A model generated the notes under the pieces. It was not told the origin of the DNA, made no database searches, and saw nothing but the letters and a program-made list of their open reading frames with translations. Shown here piece after piece: positions 18,164 through 27,254 of a stretch of 64,000 nt of DNA. How positions within the stretch are numbered: position 1 is the first letter of the stretch; every line of letters begins with the position of its first letter. Both the position numbers and the translations under genes were made by a program. Source of the DNA: SKVR01 sp964453995 (lineage in GTDB: Bacteria > Bacteroidota > Bacteroidia > Bacteroidales > UBA7960); contig CAYVQC010000012.1 in the NCBI GenBank assembly GCA_964453995.1, positions 1 through 64,000 on the forward strand, written 5' to 3'.

Positions 18164-18215
18164 AAAAAAATTCCCCGGGTACACTACTGGTTGCAGCAAA
18201 AGTGTATCCGGGGAA
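18164..18215 (-). terminator. Terminator of the MacAB-like operon
   Basis: 15-bp stem TTCCCCGGGTACACT / AGTGTATCCGGGGAA (one G-U pair), followed on the minus strand by a run of seven T (A-run at 18164-18170). It ends the leftward efflux operon. Confidence 0.85.
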
Positions 18216-18240
18216 AATATAAGGTCAGAAGGAAAAGTTG

Positions 18241-19320
18241 CTAAACCTTTTTCTTTATTTTGGCATCTTTATCAATACCTTCCAGTACTTCAATATTGAT
18301 ACCATCAGAGATACCGGTTTTGATCTTAACCTTTTCAAATACCTGGGGTTCGGTTTCCACTTCCACATAAATACTTCCGTTGTCAAACACCAGGAGGCTT
18401 TCTTCCAGGGCAAGCACACTGTCTCTTCTTTCAAGTACAATATCGGCAGTGGCGCTGTATCCGGCACGGATAAAGTGCTGGTTGTCCAATTCAACGGCAG
18501 CACGGATCTCAAACTGAATGGCCCCGTTTTCCTGGATGCCTTTGGGAGAAATGTGCTCCAGCACGGCGGTGAAGTTTACCTGGTCTATGGCACCTACGTT
18601 CAGGATCAGATCCATACCTTCGTTGATCTTTCCCACTTCCGATTCATCAATATTTCCCTTAAATATCATTTCACTCATATCAGCGATGGTAACGATAGTG
18701 GTGCCGGCATTGAAATTATTGGCTTCTATAACAGAATTACCAATTTCAATGGGCACTTCCAGCACCATCCCATCGATGGTTGATCTGATAAGGGTATTAC
18801 TGGTTTCGCCGGTTGATTGGCTCACGCCGTCGCGGATGAGCTGCAGGTTGTTTTCGGCAGCAGAGAGTTCTTCCTCGGCATTGCGCAATGCAATCTGGAA
18901 AGGGATGAACTCCGACTCGGCTATGACCTGGCGTTCAAACAACTGCTTCTGGCGGTTGAAATGGATACGTGCTTCCTCCAGCGAAATCTTGGCACGATTT
19001 ACCCTGCTCTCGGCAGCATTAAGATTTACCATATTGGGAACGATGCGTACCCGGGCCAACACCTGGCCTTTCTTCACCATTTCTCCCTCTGCAACCAGAA
19101 TCTGATCGATAATACCGGATACAGTTGGCTTGATTTCAATTTCGTTTCGGGGAACAACAGAACCCGTTGCTACTGTCTTGCGGATAATGTCGGTATAAAA
19201 GGCCTGTGTGGTTTCGTGCACAACAGGTTTGGGTCTTGATTTGGAATACAAAAACCCAATGGTGCCTGCAAACACGGCGAGAACTAAAACTATAAGAAAG
19301 ATTCTGACAAATTTTTTCAT
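18241..19320 (-). CDS. MacA/HlyD-type periplasmic adaptor of ABC efflux pump
   Basis: 359 residues. An N-terminal membrane anchor (about 5-25) is followed by the barrel-sandwich/lipoyl halves around a helical hairpin: VSGIIDQILVAEGEMVKKGQVLARV (about 68-92), the coiled-coil hairpin (about 95-165), then GMVLEVPIEIGNSV, and the beta-barrel and membrane-proximal domains. This is the membrane-fusion protein that links an inner-membrane MacB pump to an outer-membrane TolC channel. It is the last gene of a four-gene operon with two permeases and an ATPase. No TolC homologue is in the window. Confidence 0.9.
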   Translation of the reverse strand: MKKFVRIFLIVLVLAVFAGTIGFLYSKSRPKPVVHETTQAFYTDIIRKTVATGSVVPRNEIEIKPTVSGIIDQILVAEGEMVKKGQVLARVRIVPNMVNLNAAESRVNRAKISLEEARIHFNRQKQLFERQVIAESEFIPFQIALRNAEEELSAAENNLQLIRDGVSQSTGETSNTLIRSTIDGMVLEVPIEIGNSVIEANNFNAGTTIVTIADMSEMIFKGNIDESEVGKINEGMDLILNVGAIDQVNFTAVLEHISPKGIQENGAIQFEIRAAVELDNQHFIRAGYSATADIVLERRDSVLALEESLLVFDNGSIYVEVETEPQVFEKVKIKTGISDGINIEVLEGIDKDAKIKKKV

Positions 19321-19388
19321 GGCAATGATTGTGTTATAAAGTTGATTGTTAGTTATTTATTTCTTTGTTTTGCTTTACATGGCTAATT

Positions 19389-20657
19389 TCATTCATCCCT
19401 GAGTGCGTCGATGGGTTTTATACTTACTGCCCTTTTGGCTGGCATCAGACCTGCCAGGGCACCAGATATTACCAGGATAATAAGTGCAGTAACAGCGATA
19501 TTGAAATCAACCTCAGGATTTTTGAAGGCCATGTCTTCTGAAGCGTTTGCAGCCAGGGCTTTGTTGATCACCTCGAGCAGAAATACTGCCAGTGATAATC
19601 CAAAATAGCCTGCAAGAGTGGTGAGAAAAACTGATTCAGTAATGATCTGGCTGATGATCTTTCGGGGCGTAGCTCCCAGGGCTCTCTGGATACCAATTTC
19701 CTTGGTTCGTTCTTTTACCACAATGAGCATGATATTGCTGATGCCAATCACTCCGGCCAGCAGGGTTCCTGTTCCAACGATCCATACCAGCACCTGAATG
19801 CCCATAAACAATCCCGAAACTTTTTTAAACTCTTCTTCCATATTAAACCCCCTAATGGCCTGCTGATCGTGGGGGGCTACTTTATGCCTTCGTTTCAGAA
19901 GGTCTCTTGCCTTGGCATCAATTACGCTGGCTGCATATTGGGGCTTGGCAGTCATGGCAAACCAACCAACCACATCACCATAATTATAGGTTTGCTGCAG
20001 GGTAGTGAAGGGGATGAAGATAGACTGGGCCTTATCACCGCCAAAATTCATATTTCGGTTAAGAGGGCTAAACACCCCAACAACCTGGAAATATACTCCG
20101 TTGATGCGGATGTATTCGCCCAGGGGATCTTCGCCCTCTTCAAACAAGATATCTTTTACCAGGTTTCCGATCACGGCAACTTTTCTTTTATGCAAAATAT
20201 CAAGGTGGTTTACAAAGCGCCCTTCATGAATATCTACCGGATCAATAGAGTTCCATTCAGGGAAATCCCCGTTTACTGTAAAAGAACCTGTTTTGAGGCC
20301 TCTTACCACATTGTCGGTGGTGCCAGGATTGCCTCTTCCCTGCAGGCGGGGAGCGATCAGGTCAATTTCGGGTATGTTGGTGCGCAGTGCTTCTATATCG
20401 GCATTGCGAAAGTAGAAACGGCGGCCACGGGGAAAACCGGCATAAGGTTCGGAAGTGGGTTGTGTCATCAGGAAAATGCTGTTGGTGGCGAAGTCCTTCA
20501 TTCCATCATATACTGCATTTTGCAGCCCTCTGCCCGACCCCAGCATAATGATAAGCATAAAGATACCCCAGAAAACGCCAAAGGCGGTGAGGATAGTGCG
20601 CATCTTATTCTTTTTGAGCGCGGCAAATATTTCCTGCCATTTATCTAAATCAAACAT
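19389..20657 (-). CDS. MacB-like ABC permease (second)
   Basis: 422 residues. MacB/FtsX permease architecture: N-terminal helix after FAALKKNKMRTILTAFGVFWG, a periplasmic MacB core domain (about 45-275), and three C-terminal helices with the conserved VVKERTKEIGIQRALGATPRKI coupling segment and the ending AVSIKPIDALRDE. It lacks an ATPase domain, which is encoded separately in the same operon. It is a paralogue of the next permease and shares its N-terminal MFDLDKWQEI start. The two probably pair as a heterodimer; the substrate is unknown. Confidence 0.9.
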   Translation of the reverse strand: MFDLDKWQEIFAALKKNKMRTILTAFGVFWGIFMLIIMLGSGRGLQNAVYDGMKDFATNSIFLMTQPTSEPYAGFPRGRRFYFRNADIEALRTNIPEIDLIAPRLQGRGNPGTTDNVVRGLKTGSFTVNGDFPEWNSIDPVDIHEGRFVNHLDILHKRKVAVIGNLVKDILFEEGEDPLGEYIRINGVYFQVVGVFSPLNRNMNFGGDKAQSIFIPFTTLQQTYNYGDVVGWFAMTAKPQYAASVIDAKARDLLKRRHKVAPHDQQAIRGFNMEEEFKKVSGLFMGIQVLVWIVGTGTLLAGVIGISNIMLIVVKERTKEIGIQRALGATPRKIISQIITESVFLTTLAGYFGLSLAVFLLEVINKALAANASEDMAFKNPEVDFNIAVTALIILVISGALAGLMPAKRAVSIKPIDALRDE

Positions 20658-20715
20658 CTTTTCAGTAATTATCAGTACTTAATTATGTATTTTCCCCAGC
20701 AAGCTCATTACATAT

Positions 20716-21951
20716 TTACTCATCTCTAAGAGCTTCAATGGGTTTTATCCTGGCGGCTCGTTGTGCTGGTACAAAACCTGCCAGTGCACCAGCAACAATA
20801 AGCAATATGGTGGCCGAAACTGCTATTCCGAAGTCGGCTGAAGGATTGGCAAAATAATCCGTATCAATACCGGAGAGTAACTCAAGGGTACCCACACCCA
20901 GGACCAGCCCAATATAGCCGGCAAAAGTGGTGATCATCACTGATTCAAAAAGCACCAGCATTACCACCGAAAGGGGTGTTGCTCCCAAGGCTTTCCTGAT
21001 GCCTATTTCGCGGGTACGCTCCTTTACCACAATGATCATAATATTGCTTACCCCCACAATACCAGCTATGATGGTGCCGATACCAATGATCCAGACAAAA
21101 AGCCTGATCCCCTTAAAAATGCTCTGCATCTGCATATAGTTTTCAAAGCTGTTCCAGGTTCCCAAAGCCCGTTGGTCATCCTGGTCGAAATGGTGCACTG
21201 CGGCCAGCCGGCTTCGTATATCCCTTTCTACCTGCTGCGCTTCTTCAATGGTATTGGCATCTATGGTCATTGAAATCTCATGAAGACGGTTTCCTCCGCT
21301 AAAAACAACTTGCGCAGTAGAAATGGGCACATACACCATTCGCATATTGTTTTCGTTTCGGCTCTGGTCTTCATAGAATCCCACTACCCTGAAGGGGATA
21401 TTGTTGATATGGATATACTTACCCAGAGCTTGTTCTGCCTCTTCCTTGAACAGGATATCACGCACCAGGGTGCTGATCACGGCGACTTTTCTTTTTTCCT
21501 CCATATCAAAAAGATTGAGGTATCTTCCCTGGGTAATTTCAAGCGCTTCAATAAATTCATATTCGGGATGAACATTGCGAACGGAGAAAGAATGGGTTTC
21601 ATTTTTATAGCTTACCTGGCCACCCCACCAAATGTTGAAACGGCCTGATATATATTCAGTCTGGGGAATATTGGTTTTCAGGTTTTCATAGTCATCGTTG
21701 GTAAACCGGATCTGCCGGCCGGGGTTCATTCCTTCGTGCGCTACACTGGTTCTGCCGGTCCACATCCACAGGGAATTTTTTGCAGCACCCCTGAACTGAC
21801 TGTCAAAGCCATTTTGGAGCCCGTTGCCCGACCCCAAAAGAATGATAAGCATGAAAATTCCCCATGCCACACTGAATCCGGTAAGGAAAGTACGGAGTTT
21901 ATTTTTTTTGATGGTGGCCAGAATTTCCTGCCATTTATCGAGATCAAACAT
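20716..21951 (-). CDS. MacB-like ABC permease (first)
   Basis: 411 residues. Same design as its downstream paralogue: N-terminal helix after LATIKKNKLRTFLTGFSVAWG, periplasmic domain (about 45-265), three C-terminal helices with VVKERTREIGIRKALGATPLSV and the end ARIKPIEALRDE. The periplasmic domains of the two permeases differ much more than the membrane and coupling parts. It lies 42 bases after the ATPase gene and 58 bases before the second permease. Confidence 0.9.
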   Translation of the reverse strand: MFDLDKWQEILATIKKNKLRTFLTGFSVAWGIFMLIILLGSGNGLQNGFDSQFRGAAKNSLWMWTGRTSVAHEGMNPGRQIRFTNDDYENLKTNIPQTEYISGRFNIWWGGQVSYKNETHSFSVRNVHPEYEFIEALEITQGRYLNLFDMEEKRKVAVISTLVRDILFKEEAEQALGKYIHINNIPFRVVGFYEDQSRNENNMRMVYVPISTAQVVFSGGNRLHEISMTIDANTIEEAQQVERDIRSRLAAVHHFDQDDQRALGTWNSFENYMQMQSIFKGIRLFVWIIGIGTIIAGIVGVSNIMIIVVKERTREIGIRKALGATPLSVVMLVLFESVMITTFAGYIGLVLGVGTLELLSGIDTDYFANPSADFGIAVSATILLIVAGALAGFVPAQRAARIKPIEALRDE

Positions 21952-21993
21952 TTTACCTACACTTTGAATCTAAACTTTAACTTTTTGGAGCCC

Positions 21994-22698
21994 TCAGGCG
22001 TGAAATGTATCTGCCATAAGGGGCTCAGGGACAAAATCAGCTTCAATGATACCATCCCTCAGTTTTACCACTCTTTTTGTCATTCGCGAAATATCGTCCT
22101 CGTGGGTTACAATAATTACGGTGATGCCCTCCTTATTGATCTGTTGCAATATTTCCATTACCTCATAAGAAGTATTTGAATCGAGAGCACCGGTGGGTTC
22201 ATCAGCAAGGATAACTTTCGGACTGGCAATAAGTGAGCGGGCAATAGCCACACGTTGTTTTTGCCCGCCAGAGAGTTCGTTTGGCATATGTTCGGCCCAA
22301 TCCAGAAGACCGACCTTTTCCAGGTATTCCAGAGCGATTTTGTTGCGCTTCTTCCTGCTAACCTTTTTGTAATACAATGGAAGAGCAACATTTTCCATAG
22401 CATTTTTGAACGATATCAGGTTGAACGACTGGAAAACGAAGCCGATATATTCATTGCGAAGCAGAGCCGCACGGGTTTCTGTTAAATTGCGAATGGGCCG
22501 CCCGTCCAGGGAATAATTCCCCTGATCATAAGTATCCAGAATACCAAGAATATTGAGAAGGGTGGATTTTCCAGACCCGGAACTTCCCATGATGGATACC
22601 ATTTCGCCTTTTTCGATGGTAAGATCAATACCCTTTAAAACATGAAGGGAACTGTTTCCCATTTTATAAGACTTGTGTATATTTTGCAAATAAATCAT
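21994..22698 (-). CDS. MacB/LolD-type ABC transporter ATPase
   Basis: 234 residues from ATG 22698 (MIYLQNIHKSYKMG); an upstream start would add 11 residues not typical of the family. Walker A GSSGSGKST, signature LSGGQKQRVAIARSL, Walker B ILADEPTGALD and the switch His in TVIIVTHEDD are all intact. It is the cytoplasmic motor for the two MacB-like permeases downstream and is the first gene of the operon. The group is typical for Bacteroidota export systems for antimicrobial compounds or envelope components. Confidence 0.93.
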   Translation of the reverse strand: MIYLQNIHKSYKMGNSSLHVLKGIDLTIEKGEMVSIMGSSGSGKSTLLNILGILDTYDQGNYSLDGRPIRNLTETRAALLRNEYIGFVFQSFNLISFKNAMENVALPLYYKKVSRKKRNKIALEYLEKVGLLDWAEHMPNELSGGQKQRVAIARSLIASPKVILADEPTGALDSNTSYEVMEILQQINKEGITVIIVTHEDDISRMTKRVVKLRDGIIEADFVPEPLMADTFHA

Positions 22699-22827
22699 AG
22701 TATGGATTTTTGTTGTTGAAGACTGCCACATTTCAGGCCAAAAATTATATGTCGTTGCATGTAAACTGGTTACAAAACCTTCTTCTGCCTAAATGGATAA
22801 TAAACTTGTTCAATGTCGCACAAAAGC

Positions 22828-22841
22828 GTTCGAAAACGAAC
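22828..22841. promoter_or_regulatory. Palindrome upstream of the MacAB-like operon
   Basis: GTTCG-AAAA-CGAAC, a perfect 5-bp inverted repeat with a 4-base spacer, about 130 bases upstream of the ATPase start. Its form suits a dimeric regulator. No regulator gene is adjacent. Confidence 0.35.
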
Positions 22842-22876
22842 ACAGCACCCCGGACATTTTCATATTGGGTGAGACG

Positions 22877-22890
22877 ATTGCTATAGCAAT
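22877..22890. promoter_or_regulatory. Perfect 14-bp palindrome in the same gap
   Basis: ATTGCTATAGCAAT, fully self-complementary, 36 bases beyond the GTTCG palindrome in the 529-base gap between the efflux operon and the rightward membrane-protein gene. It could be an operator for either. Apart from these palindromes and a promoter at 23037-23066 I see nothing in the gap. Confidence 0.3.
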
Positions 22891-23036
22891 TCATTACGAA
22901 AGAAACCGATTTTCATTACAGTTCCTGTCGAAAAAACTTTCAACCGGGTATAACATTTTAAACCATTGATCAAGAAAAGTTTATTTCCATCGGTTATGCC
23001 ACCAAAATGAAAGCTAAGTTGTTGTGGGAAAACACA

Positions 23037-23066
23037 TTGGAGATATGCCAAAAAAAGGTATTTTTG
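23037..23066 (+). promoter_or_regulatory. Promoter for the 12-helix membrane protein
   Basis: TTG at 23037-23039, a 19-base spacer and TATTTTTG at 23059-23066 match the Bacteroidota -33/-7 pattern. It predicts a leader of about 150 bases. Confidence 0.45.
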
Positions 23067-23227
23067 CCGCTGATTTCAGGTGCTGCCCGTTGTATGCCTG
23101 GCCTGTGTTTCAGAAACAATGCTGTTCAGACCAGGAGAACAAATCGCAACAGCAGGCATAAAACCGGATATGAAATCTACAGGTATGAATTTATATTTAA
23201 CAAAAACGAATAAACCACCTTCAAAAC

Positions 23228-24766
23228 ATGGACTATTTTACCGATCAAATGGCTAATGCCCACATTCTAAACCAATTCTGGCTTACCTTTCTCCTTGTAA
23301 TCTCAATGGTACTGGTATCGCGTACTTTTGTTGCCGGTACTCGTTACTCACCCATCCTTATCATAGTCGTTTTTGGTCTAATCATGGGGTATGTGCTTGT
23401 GGGTACCGGCATGGGTACTCCCGGCCTGAGAGAGTTCCCCATTGTGGATTTTACCAGCAAAGTAACTATTACCGCCCTGATTGCATCTTTTTTCGTGGGA
23501 GGACAGGAGATCAAAAAAATTATTTCCAAACAGGAGATTGACAAAAAGGATATAGTGGTTCCTTCTGATGAAGAGATGTTTTTAGGAACCAAATTTACCC
23601 AGTTCATGTTTCTGATCCGGTCGTTCTTTGTTCTCATCGGCATTGAATCTATGAAAAGGGTGATTGTGGGCTACAACAATAATGAGCCTCTCGATAATTT
23701 TTATCCCCTGTTGGGCTATCTTGGACTTGTGGGTTCCATTATCCTGATTGACTATCGCGCCAAGATTACCAATAAACCCGTTTACATACGCAAAGGGATC
23801 ATAGAAACAGCGATGATACTCGGAATCCTGGTATTATCGTGGTACATTGCCGGATGGATACGGCCTACTATTGCCCTTCCTGAGATTTTCTTCGCCATGA
23901 TCCTGAGTGTATCTTTGGGGATGATATTTTCACGCTGGAAATTTGGCCCCACGATTCGCTCATTGCTTTTTGCCGGTATCCCTGTGGTGCTTGCAGCCAA
24001 TTTCATGGTAGGCGGATCGCGCATTGCTGAAGCATTCTCCTTATCAGGAATGACTTCTGTGCTGTCATTTGGTTTCTTCGGGCAGCTATTGTGGATGTTC
24101 GGAGGACTGAGCCTACTCATTCTCTTGGGCAAAGCCAACCATATCCGCAACCTTGCTCCTGGTATGGCAGGTTCATTGTCTCACTCCGGCCTTACAGGTG
24201 CTTGTACCGCCGGCGACCTCGGTCCTGAAGCACAGGTAAGAGCCCCCATTATGATCAATATTCCCTTTATCGGGCACATTTTCGTATTTTCCATCCTGGC
24301 TGCCAGTGCAACAAGCGGGAAGCTCCTGATACCCTACACCCTGATCGTAATAGCCGTTGGTCTATTACTTACCTGGTGGGCATTGGTAACATTGAGAAAA
24401 GCAGGCAATAAAGACGCTAAAGAAATAAGGGGACTGATGATATTTTCCCTTGGATGGCAATTGGTAGCGGTTTTTGGCGGACTTTTCATACTGTACCTGG
24501 GAAATATGGATATCAACAACTCAGTTATGGCCAATGCTTCTGCCATTTCGCACTTTGGCTTATTTGCCGCTATACAGGGAGGGATGTTTGGTGAGGAAGC
24601 CGCCGGACTGATCGCCTTTGTATTTGCGATGCCCTTCCTGGTGCACCCCCTGGTATTTGGCATTTTTGGCAAAACAGCAGAAAATAATGGAGTAATGCCT
24701 CAACGCATCGTATTTACACTTGCACTCATTGGTGTAGGAGGAGTTTTGTATGCCTTATTCTTTTAA
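23228..24766 (+). CDS. Polytopic membrane protein of unknown function
   Basis: 512 residues with about 12 predicted hydrophobic segments spread over the whole length. One soluble stretch around residues 97-120 (KKIISKQEIDKKDIVVPSDEE) lies between helices. A Gly/Ser-rich re-entrant-looking segment, MAGSLSHSGLTGACTAGDLGP (about 314-334), is followed by EAQVRAPIMINIPFIGH. The overall design, with glycine-rich loops in each half, recalls sodium:glutamate (GltS)-like or other elevator-type carriers, but I do not recognise the family with certainty. It is a single gene with its own promoter. Confidence 0.7.
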   Translation: MDYFTDQMANAHILNQFWLTFLLVISMVLVSRTFVAGTRYSPILIIVVFGLIMGYVLVGTGMGTPGLREFPIVDFTSKVTITALIASFFVGGQEIKKIISKQEIDKKDIVVPSDEEMFLGTKFTQFMFLIRSFFVLIGIESMKRVIVGYNNNEPLDNFYPLLGYLGLVGSIILIDYRAKITNKPVYIRKGIIETAMILGILVLSWYIAGWIRPTIALPEIFFAMILSVSLGMIFSRWKFGPTIRSLLFAGIPVVLAANFMVGGSRIAEAFSLSGMTSVLSFGFFGQLLWMFGGLSLLILLGKANHIRNLAPGMAGSLSHSGLTGACTAGDLGPEAQVRAPIMINIPFIGHIFVFSILAASATSGKLLIPYTLIVIAVGLLLTWWALVTLRKAGNKDAKEIRGLMIFSLGWQLVAVFGGLFILYLGNMDINNSVMANASAISHFGLFAAIQGGMFGEEAAGLIAFVFAMPFLVHPLVFGIFGKTAENNGVMPQRIVFTLALIGVGGVLYALFF

Positions 24767-24853
24767 TAATATGTATTTTTGCGTGTTTGACTTGTCCGGC
24801 CGCAGAAAACCGTTGCCAGGCCTATTATCGCTACCCAAAAAACGCATTACCAT

Positions 24854-25252
24854 ATGAGCAAAACCCTGGAATACCATTATGAGCATAAGGTAACCCACAC
24901 AGACCTTGACGAGTTGAATCATGTAAATAATGTTGTTTATGTGCAATGGATACAGGATGCAGCGGTACGCCACTGGAACCTGGTTGCACCTGAAAAGATC
25001 AAGAATCAATTTGTTTGGGTTATTGTAAGGCACGAGATAGACTATCATTACCCTGCTGTGCTCAATGATCTGTTACTGATAAAAACCCATGTGCTGAACG
25101 CCTCGGCGGTAAGCTCTGAAAGATTGGTTCAAATCTATCGTAAAGCTGATATGAAACTATTGGTGGAATCAAAGACCCGCTGGTGCATGATTGATGCAAA
25201 AACCCATCGGCCGGCAAGAATAACCAACGAAATCAGGGACTTCTTTCTGTAA
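24854..25252 (+). CDS. Acyl-CoA thioesterase, hotdog fold (YbgC/4HBT type)
   Basis: 132 residues, a single hotdog domain. The segment HTDLDELNHVNNVVYVQWIQDA carries the conserved Asp and the N-H-V-N-N-xx-Y pattern of the 4-hydroxybenzoyl-CoA thioesterase family, in which the Asp activates water. The later part (FVWVIVRHEIDYHYPAVLNDLLLIKTHV) is the typical beta-sheet. It hydrolyses acyl thioesters in the cytoplasm; chain preference is not readable. Convergent with ssb, with repeat copy 2 between them. Confidence 0.87.
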   Translation: MSKTLEYHYEHKVTHTDLDELNHVNNVVYVQWIQDAAVRHWNLVAPEKIKNQFVWVIVRHEIDYHYPAVLNDLLLIKTHVLNASAVSSERLVQIYRKADMKLLVESKTRWCMIDAKTHRPARITNEIRDFFL

Positions 25253-25289
25253 AAACCTATCTTCTTTTTCACAGGGAAAGAAAAAAAAA

Positions 25290-25435
25290 GGAGGCTGTCT
25301 TAAAAGCCTGCATACCTGTACGCTGAGCTTGTTGAAGCGGAAATATCCTGCTGATTTTTCAGCTTCCGTTTCCACAGTTGCTACTGTGAGCTTGCCGAAT
25401 AGCTCAACGACCAGAGAGAACTTGAGGCAGCCTCC
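25290..25435. repeat. 146-bp inverted-repeat dispersed element, copy 2
   Basis: Ends GGAGGCTGTCTTAA and TTGAGGCAGCCTCC are inverted repeats matching at 12 of 14 positions. Length equals copy 1 (12526-12671) exactly, and several internal blocks agree, including TATCCTGCT and the GAGCTTGCCGAA/AAGCTTACCGAA pair. It lies between the convergent thioesterase and ssb genes, and its terminal stem may also act as a terminator for both. Confidence 0.72.
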
Positions 25436-25463
25436 TCTTACCTAATTTCTTCAAAAGGATTTT

Positions 25464-25883
25464 TTAAAACGGAAGATCTTCATCCTCTGCGGCAGCCGGA
25501 CTGTAATCCTCATTTACCGGAGGTGGAGTCTTCTGAGAGTCCCCTTCGCCCATGGGCTTACCAAGGAAGGTCATGTTGTCTCCGACAATTTCGGTAATGT
25601 ACCGCTTATTACCATCCTTATCGTCCCACGACCTTGTTTTGATTCTTCCTTCAAGATAAATCTGGCTCCCTTTGCGAAGATACTTCTCTGCAAGTTCTGC
25701 CAGCCCACGCCATACCACAATGTTATGCCATTCGGTTTGTTCAACTTTGGCTCCGTCTTTTCCCTTGTAGGTTTCATTGGTAGCAAGAGGAAAAGAAGCT
25801 ACTTTAGCCCCACTTTCAATACTTCTTACCTCCGGGTCTTTACCCAGATTCCCGATCAAGATAACTTTGTTAACTCCTGACAT
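25464..25883 (-). CDS. ssb: Single-stranded DNA-binding protein
   Basis: 139 residues. An OB-fold (about 1-105) starts MSGVNKVILIGNLGKDPEVR and includes the aromatic-rich TEWHNIVVWRGLAELAEKYL and KGSQIYLEGRIKTRSW. A short Pro/Glu-rich tail ends in the acidic tip EDEDLPF, which recruits replication and repair proteins in other SSBs. It coats single-stranded DNA as a tetramer. It is next to mutY on the same strand (mutY lies upstream), so this is a small repair/replication neighbourhood. Confidence 0.97.
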   Translation of the reverse strand: MSGVNKVILIGNLGKDPEVRSIESGAKVASFPLATNETYKGKDGAKVEQTEWHNIVVWRGLAELAEKYLRKGSQIYLEGRIKTRSWDDKDGNKRYITEIVGDNMTFLGKPMGEGDSQKTPPPVNEDYSPAAAEDEDLPF

Positions 25884-26025
25884 CTCTCAACTGTTTAAAT
25901 TTAACTTTGATTTAATTCGTTTTAAATTTATAAATAATTCTTCTATTTTAAAAGTAATTTGTTTCTAAATGGGTGTTTTTTTACACAAAAGACATTAAGC
26001 GGCCTCCAAACCTGCAGAGGAACAA

Positions 26026-27102
26026 CTACAACCATCTTGTTTTTTCAAGGAATTTGGTAATGAGTATTGGTTTTCCCATTTGTCTGAAATCATCGATGCT
26101 CACCTTACTATATTGTTTTTCAAAGATAGGATAATAATGAGGTTGCAGCATTTTTTTGTAAAAATAAGCCTCGATGCGCTGATGGGTAAGCTGATGGGAG
26201 ATATGAAAAGGCACATCCTCCCATTCTAAATCCTTTTCATTTACTACCAGTTCAGAAAAAACGGGATGTAAGGCCAGCGTTTCCGAATCCAGGGAGCTTG
26301 TTTGTGTTTCCAGCAATGGCAATTGATAAAGATTTTTCCAAATATCACTATGGTTTCGTTTCTCTACAAACAGAACAGGATTTCCCTGTTCATAGAAATA
26401 AAAAAGGAAAAAATGAAAGTATCTCTTTTTCTGAACTATCTTTTTATTTTTAAAGGGAATGATTTCATGCAGCCCCGATACGCGGGCCACACATTCACGG
26501 GCAAAAGGACACACAGAACAAACCGGTCCTTTGGGCTTACAAACCAGCGATCCAAAATCCATCAGTGCCTGGTTAAAATCTCCAGCCCGACCTTCAGGAA
26601 GCATTTCACGGGCAATCTTCTCAATATTCTTTCTTACTGAGGTATCATCCACAGGCTGCTGAATGCCAAAATACCTTGCCAAAACCCTGATAACATTACC
26701 ATCAACAGCTGCTTCATGTTTGTTGAATGCAATAGATGCAATGGCGGCTGCCGTATAGCTACCAATGCCTTTCAGTTTAAGCATTTCATTGTAATCGTCA
26801 GGAAATTGCCCGTTGTATCTGGCAATAATCATTTGGGCAGTAGCAAGCAGATTGCGTGCCCTTGAATAATAGCCCAACCCTTGCCATAAGGCAAGAATTT
26901 CATCTTCACTGGCACTGGCCAGGGAAAAAACATCAGGATATTTGCTGATAAAGCGTTCATAATAAACTCTACCCTGAGCCATGCGGGTTTGCTGTAGAAT
27001 AATCTCTGAAAGCCATATTTTGTAAGGGTCAGTGCTTTGGCGCCAGGGTAAATCACGTTGGTTGGTTTCATACCATTTAAGAAGCCGGGAGGTGAAGGTC
27101 AT
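26026..27102 (-). CDS. mutY: A/G-specific adenine glycosylase
   Basis: 358 residues. The helix-hairpin-helix (about 109-123, LKGIGSYTAAAIASIAF), catalytic Glu33 in SEIILQQTR and Asp134 in AAVDGNVIRV, and the iron-sulfur cysteines 188, 195, 198 and 204 (C-x6-C-x2-C-x5-C) are all present. A NUDIX-like C-terminal domain (about 225-350) recognises 8-oxoguanine. The enzyme removes adenine mispaired with 8-oxoG. It lies 142 bases upstream of ssb on the same strand and is divergent from the HU gene. Confidence 0.96.
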   Translation of the reverse strand: MTFTSRLLKWYETNQRDLPWRQSTDPYKIWLSEIILQQTRMAQGRVYYERFISKYPDVFSLASASEDEILALWQGLGYYSRARNLLATAQMIIARYNGQFPDDYNEMLKLKGIGSYTAAAIASIAFNKHEAAVDGNVIRVLARYFGIQQPVDDTSVRKNIEKIAREMLPEGRAGDFNQALMDFGSLVCKPKGPVCSVCPFARECVARVSGLHEIIPFKNKKIVQKKRYFHFFLFYFYEQGNPVLFVEKRNHSDIWKNLYQLPLLETQTSSLDSETLALHPVFSELVVNEKDLEWEDVPFHISHQLTHQRIEAYFYKKMLQPHYYPIFEKQYSKVSIDDFRQMGKPILITKFLEKTRWL

Positions 27103-27190
27103 AATTGCATTTGTCTGAAACAGAACAATAAAAAGCAGTTTTAGGGGGCATAAAATTACACAATTTGTTTTCTTTGAATGAGAAAAGAAT

Positions 27191-27198
27191 TATCTTTG
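27191..27198 (+). promoter_or_regulatory. -7 element of the HU gene
   Basis: TATCTTTG, an exact TAnnTTTG match, 56 bases before the HU start. TTTG-like sequences lie upstream (27164-27176) but not at ideal spacing. Confidence 0.45.
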
Positions 27199-27254
27199 CA
27201 GCCCGATTAAAAAAAAATGACCGTTATAATTATAAAACCTTAACAAATATAACT

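Noticed and set aside
22699..22760. Sigma-54 type promoter for the efflux operon (TGGCAG on the minus strand)
   Set aside because: The -12 TTGC part is missing at the right distance.
23007..23213. 68-codon open frame upstream of the membrane-protein gene
   Set aside because: It overlaps the best promoter of that gene and has no family features.
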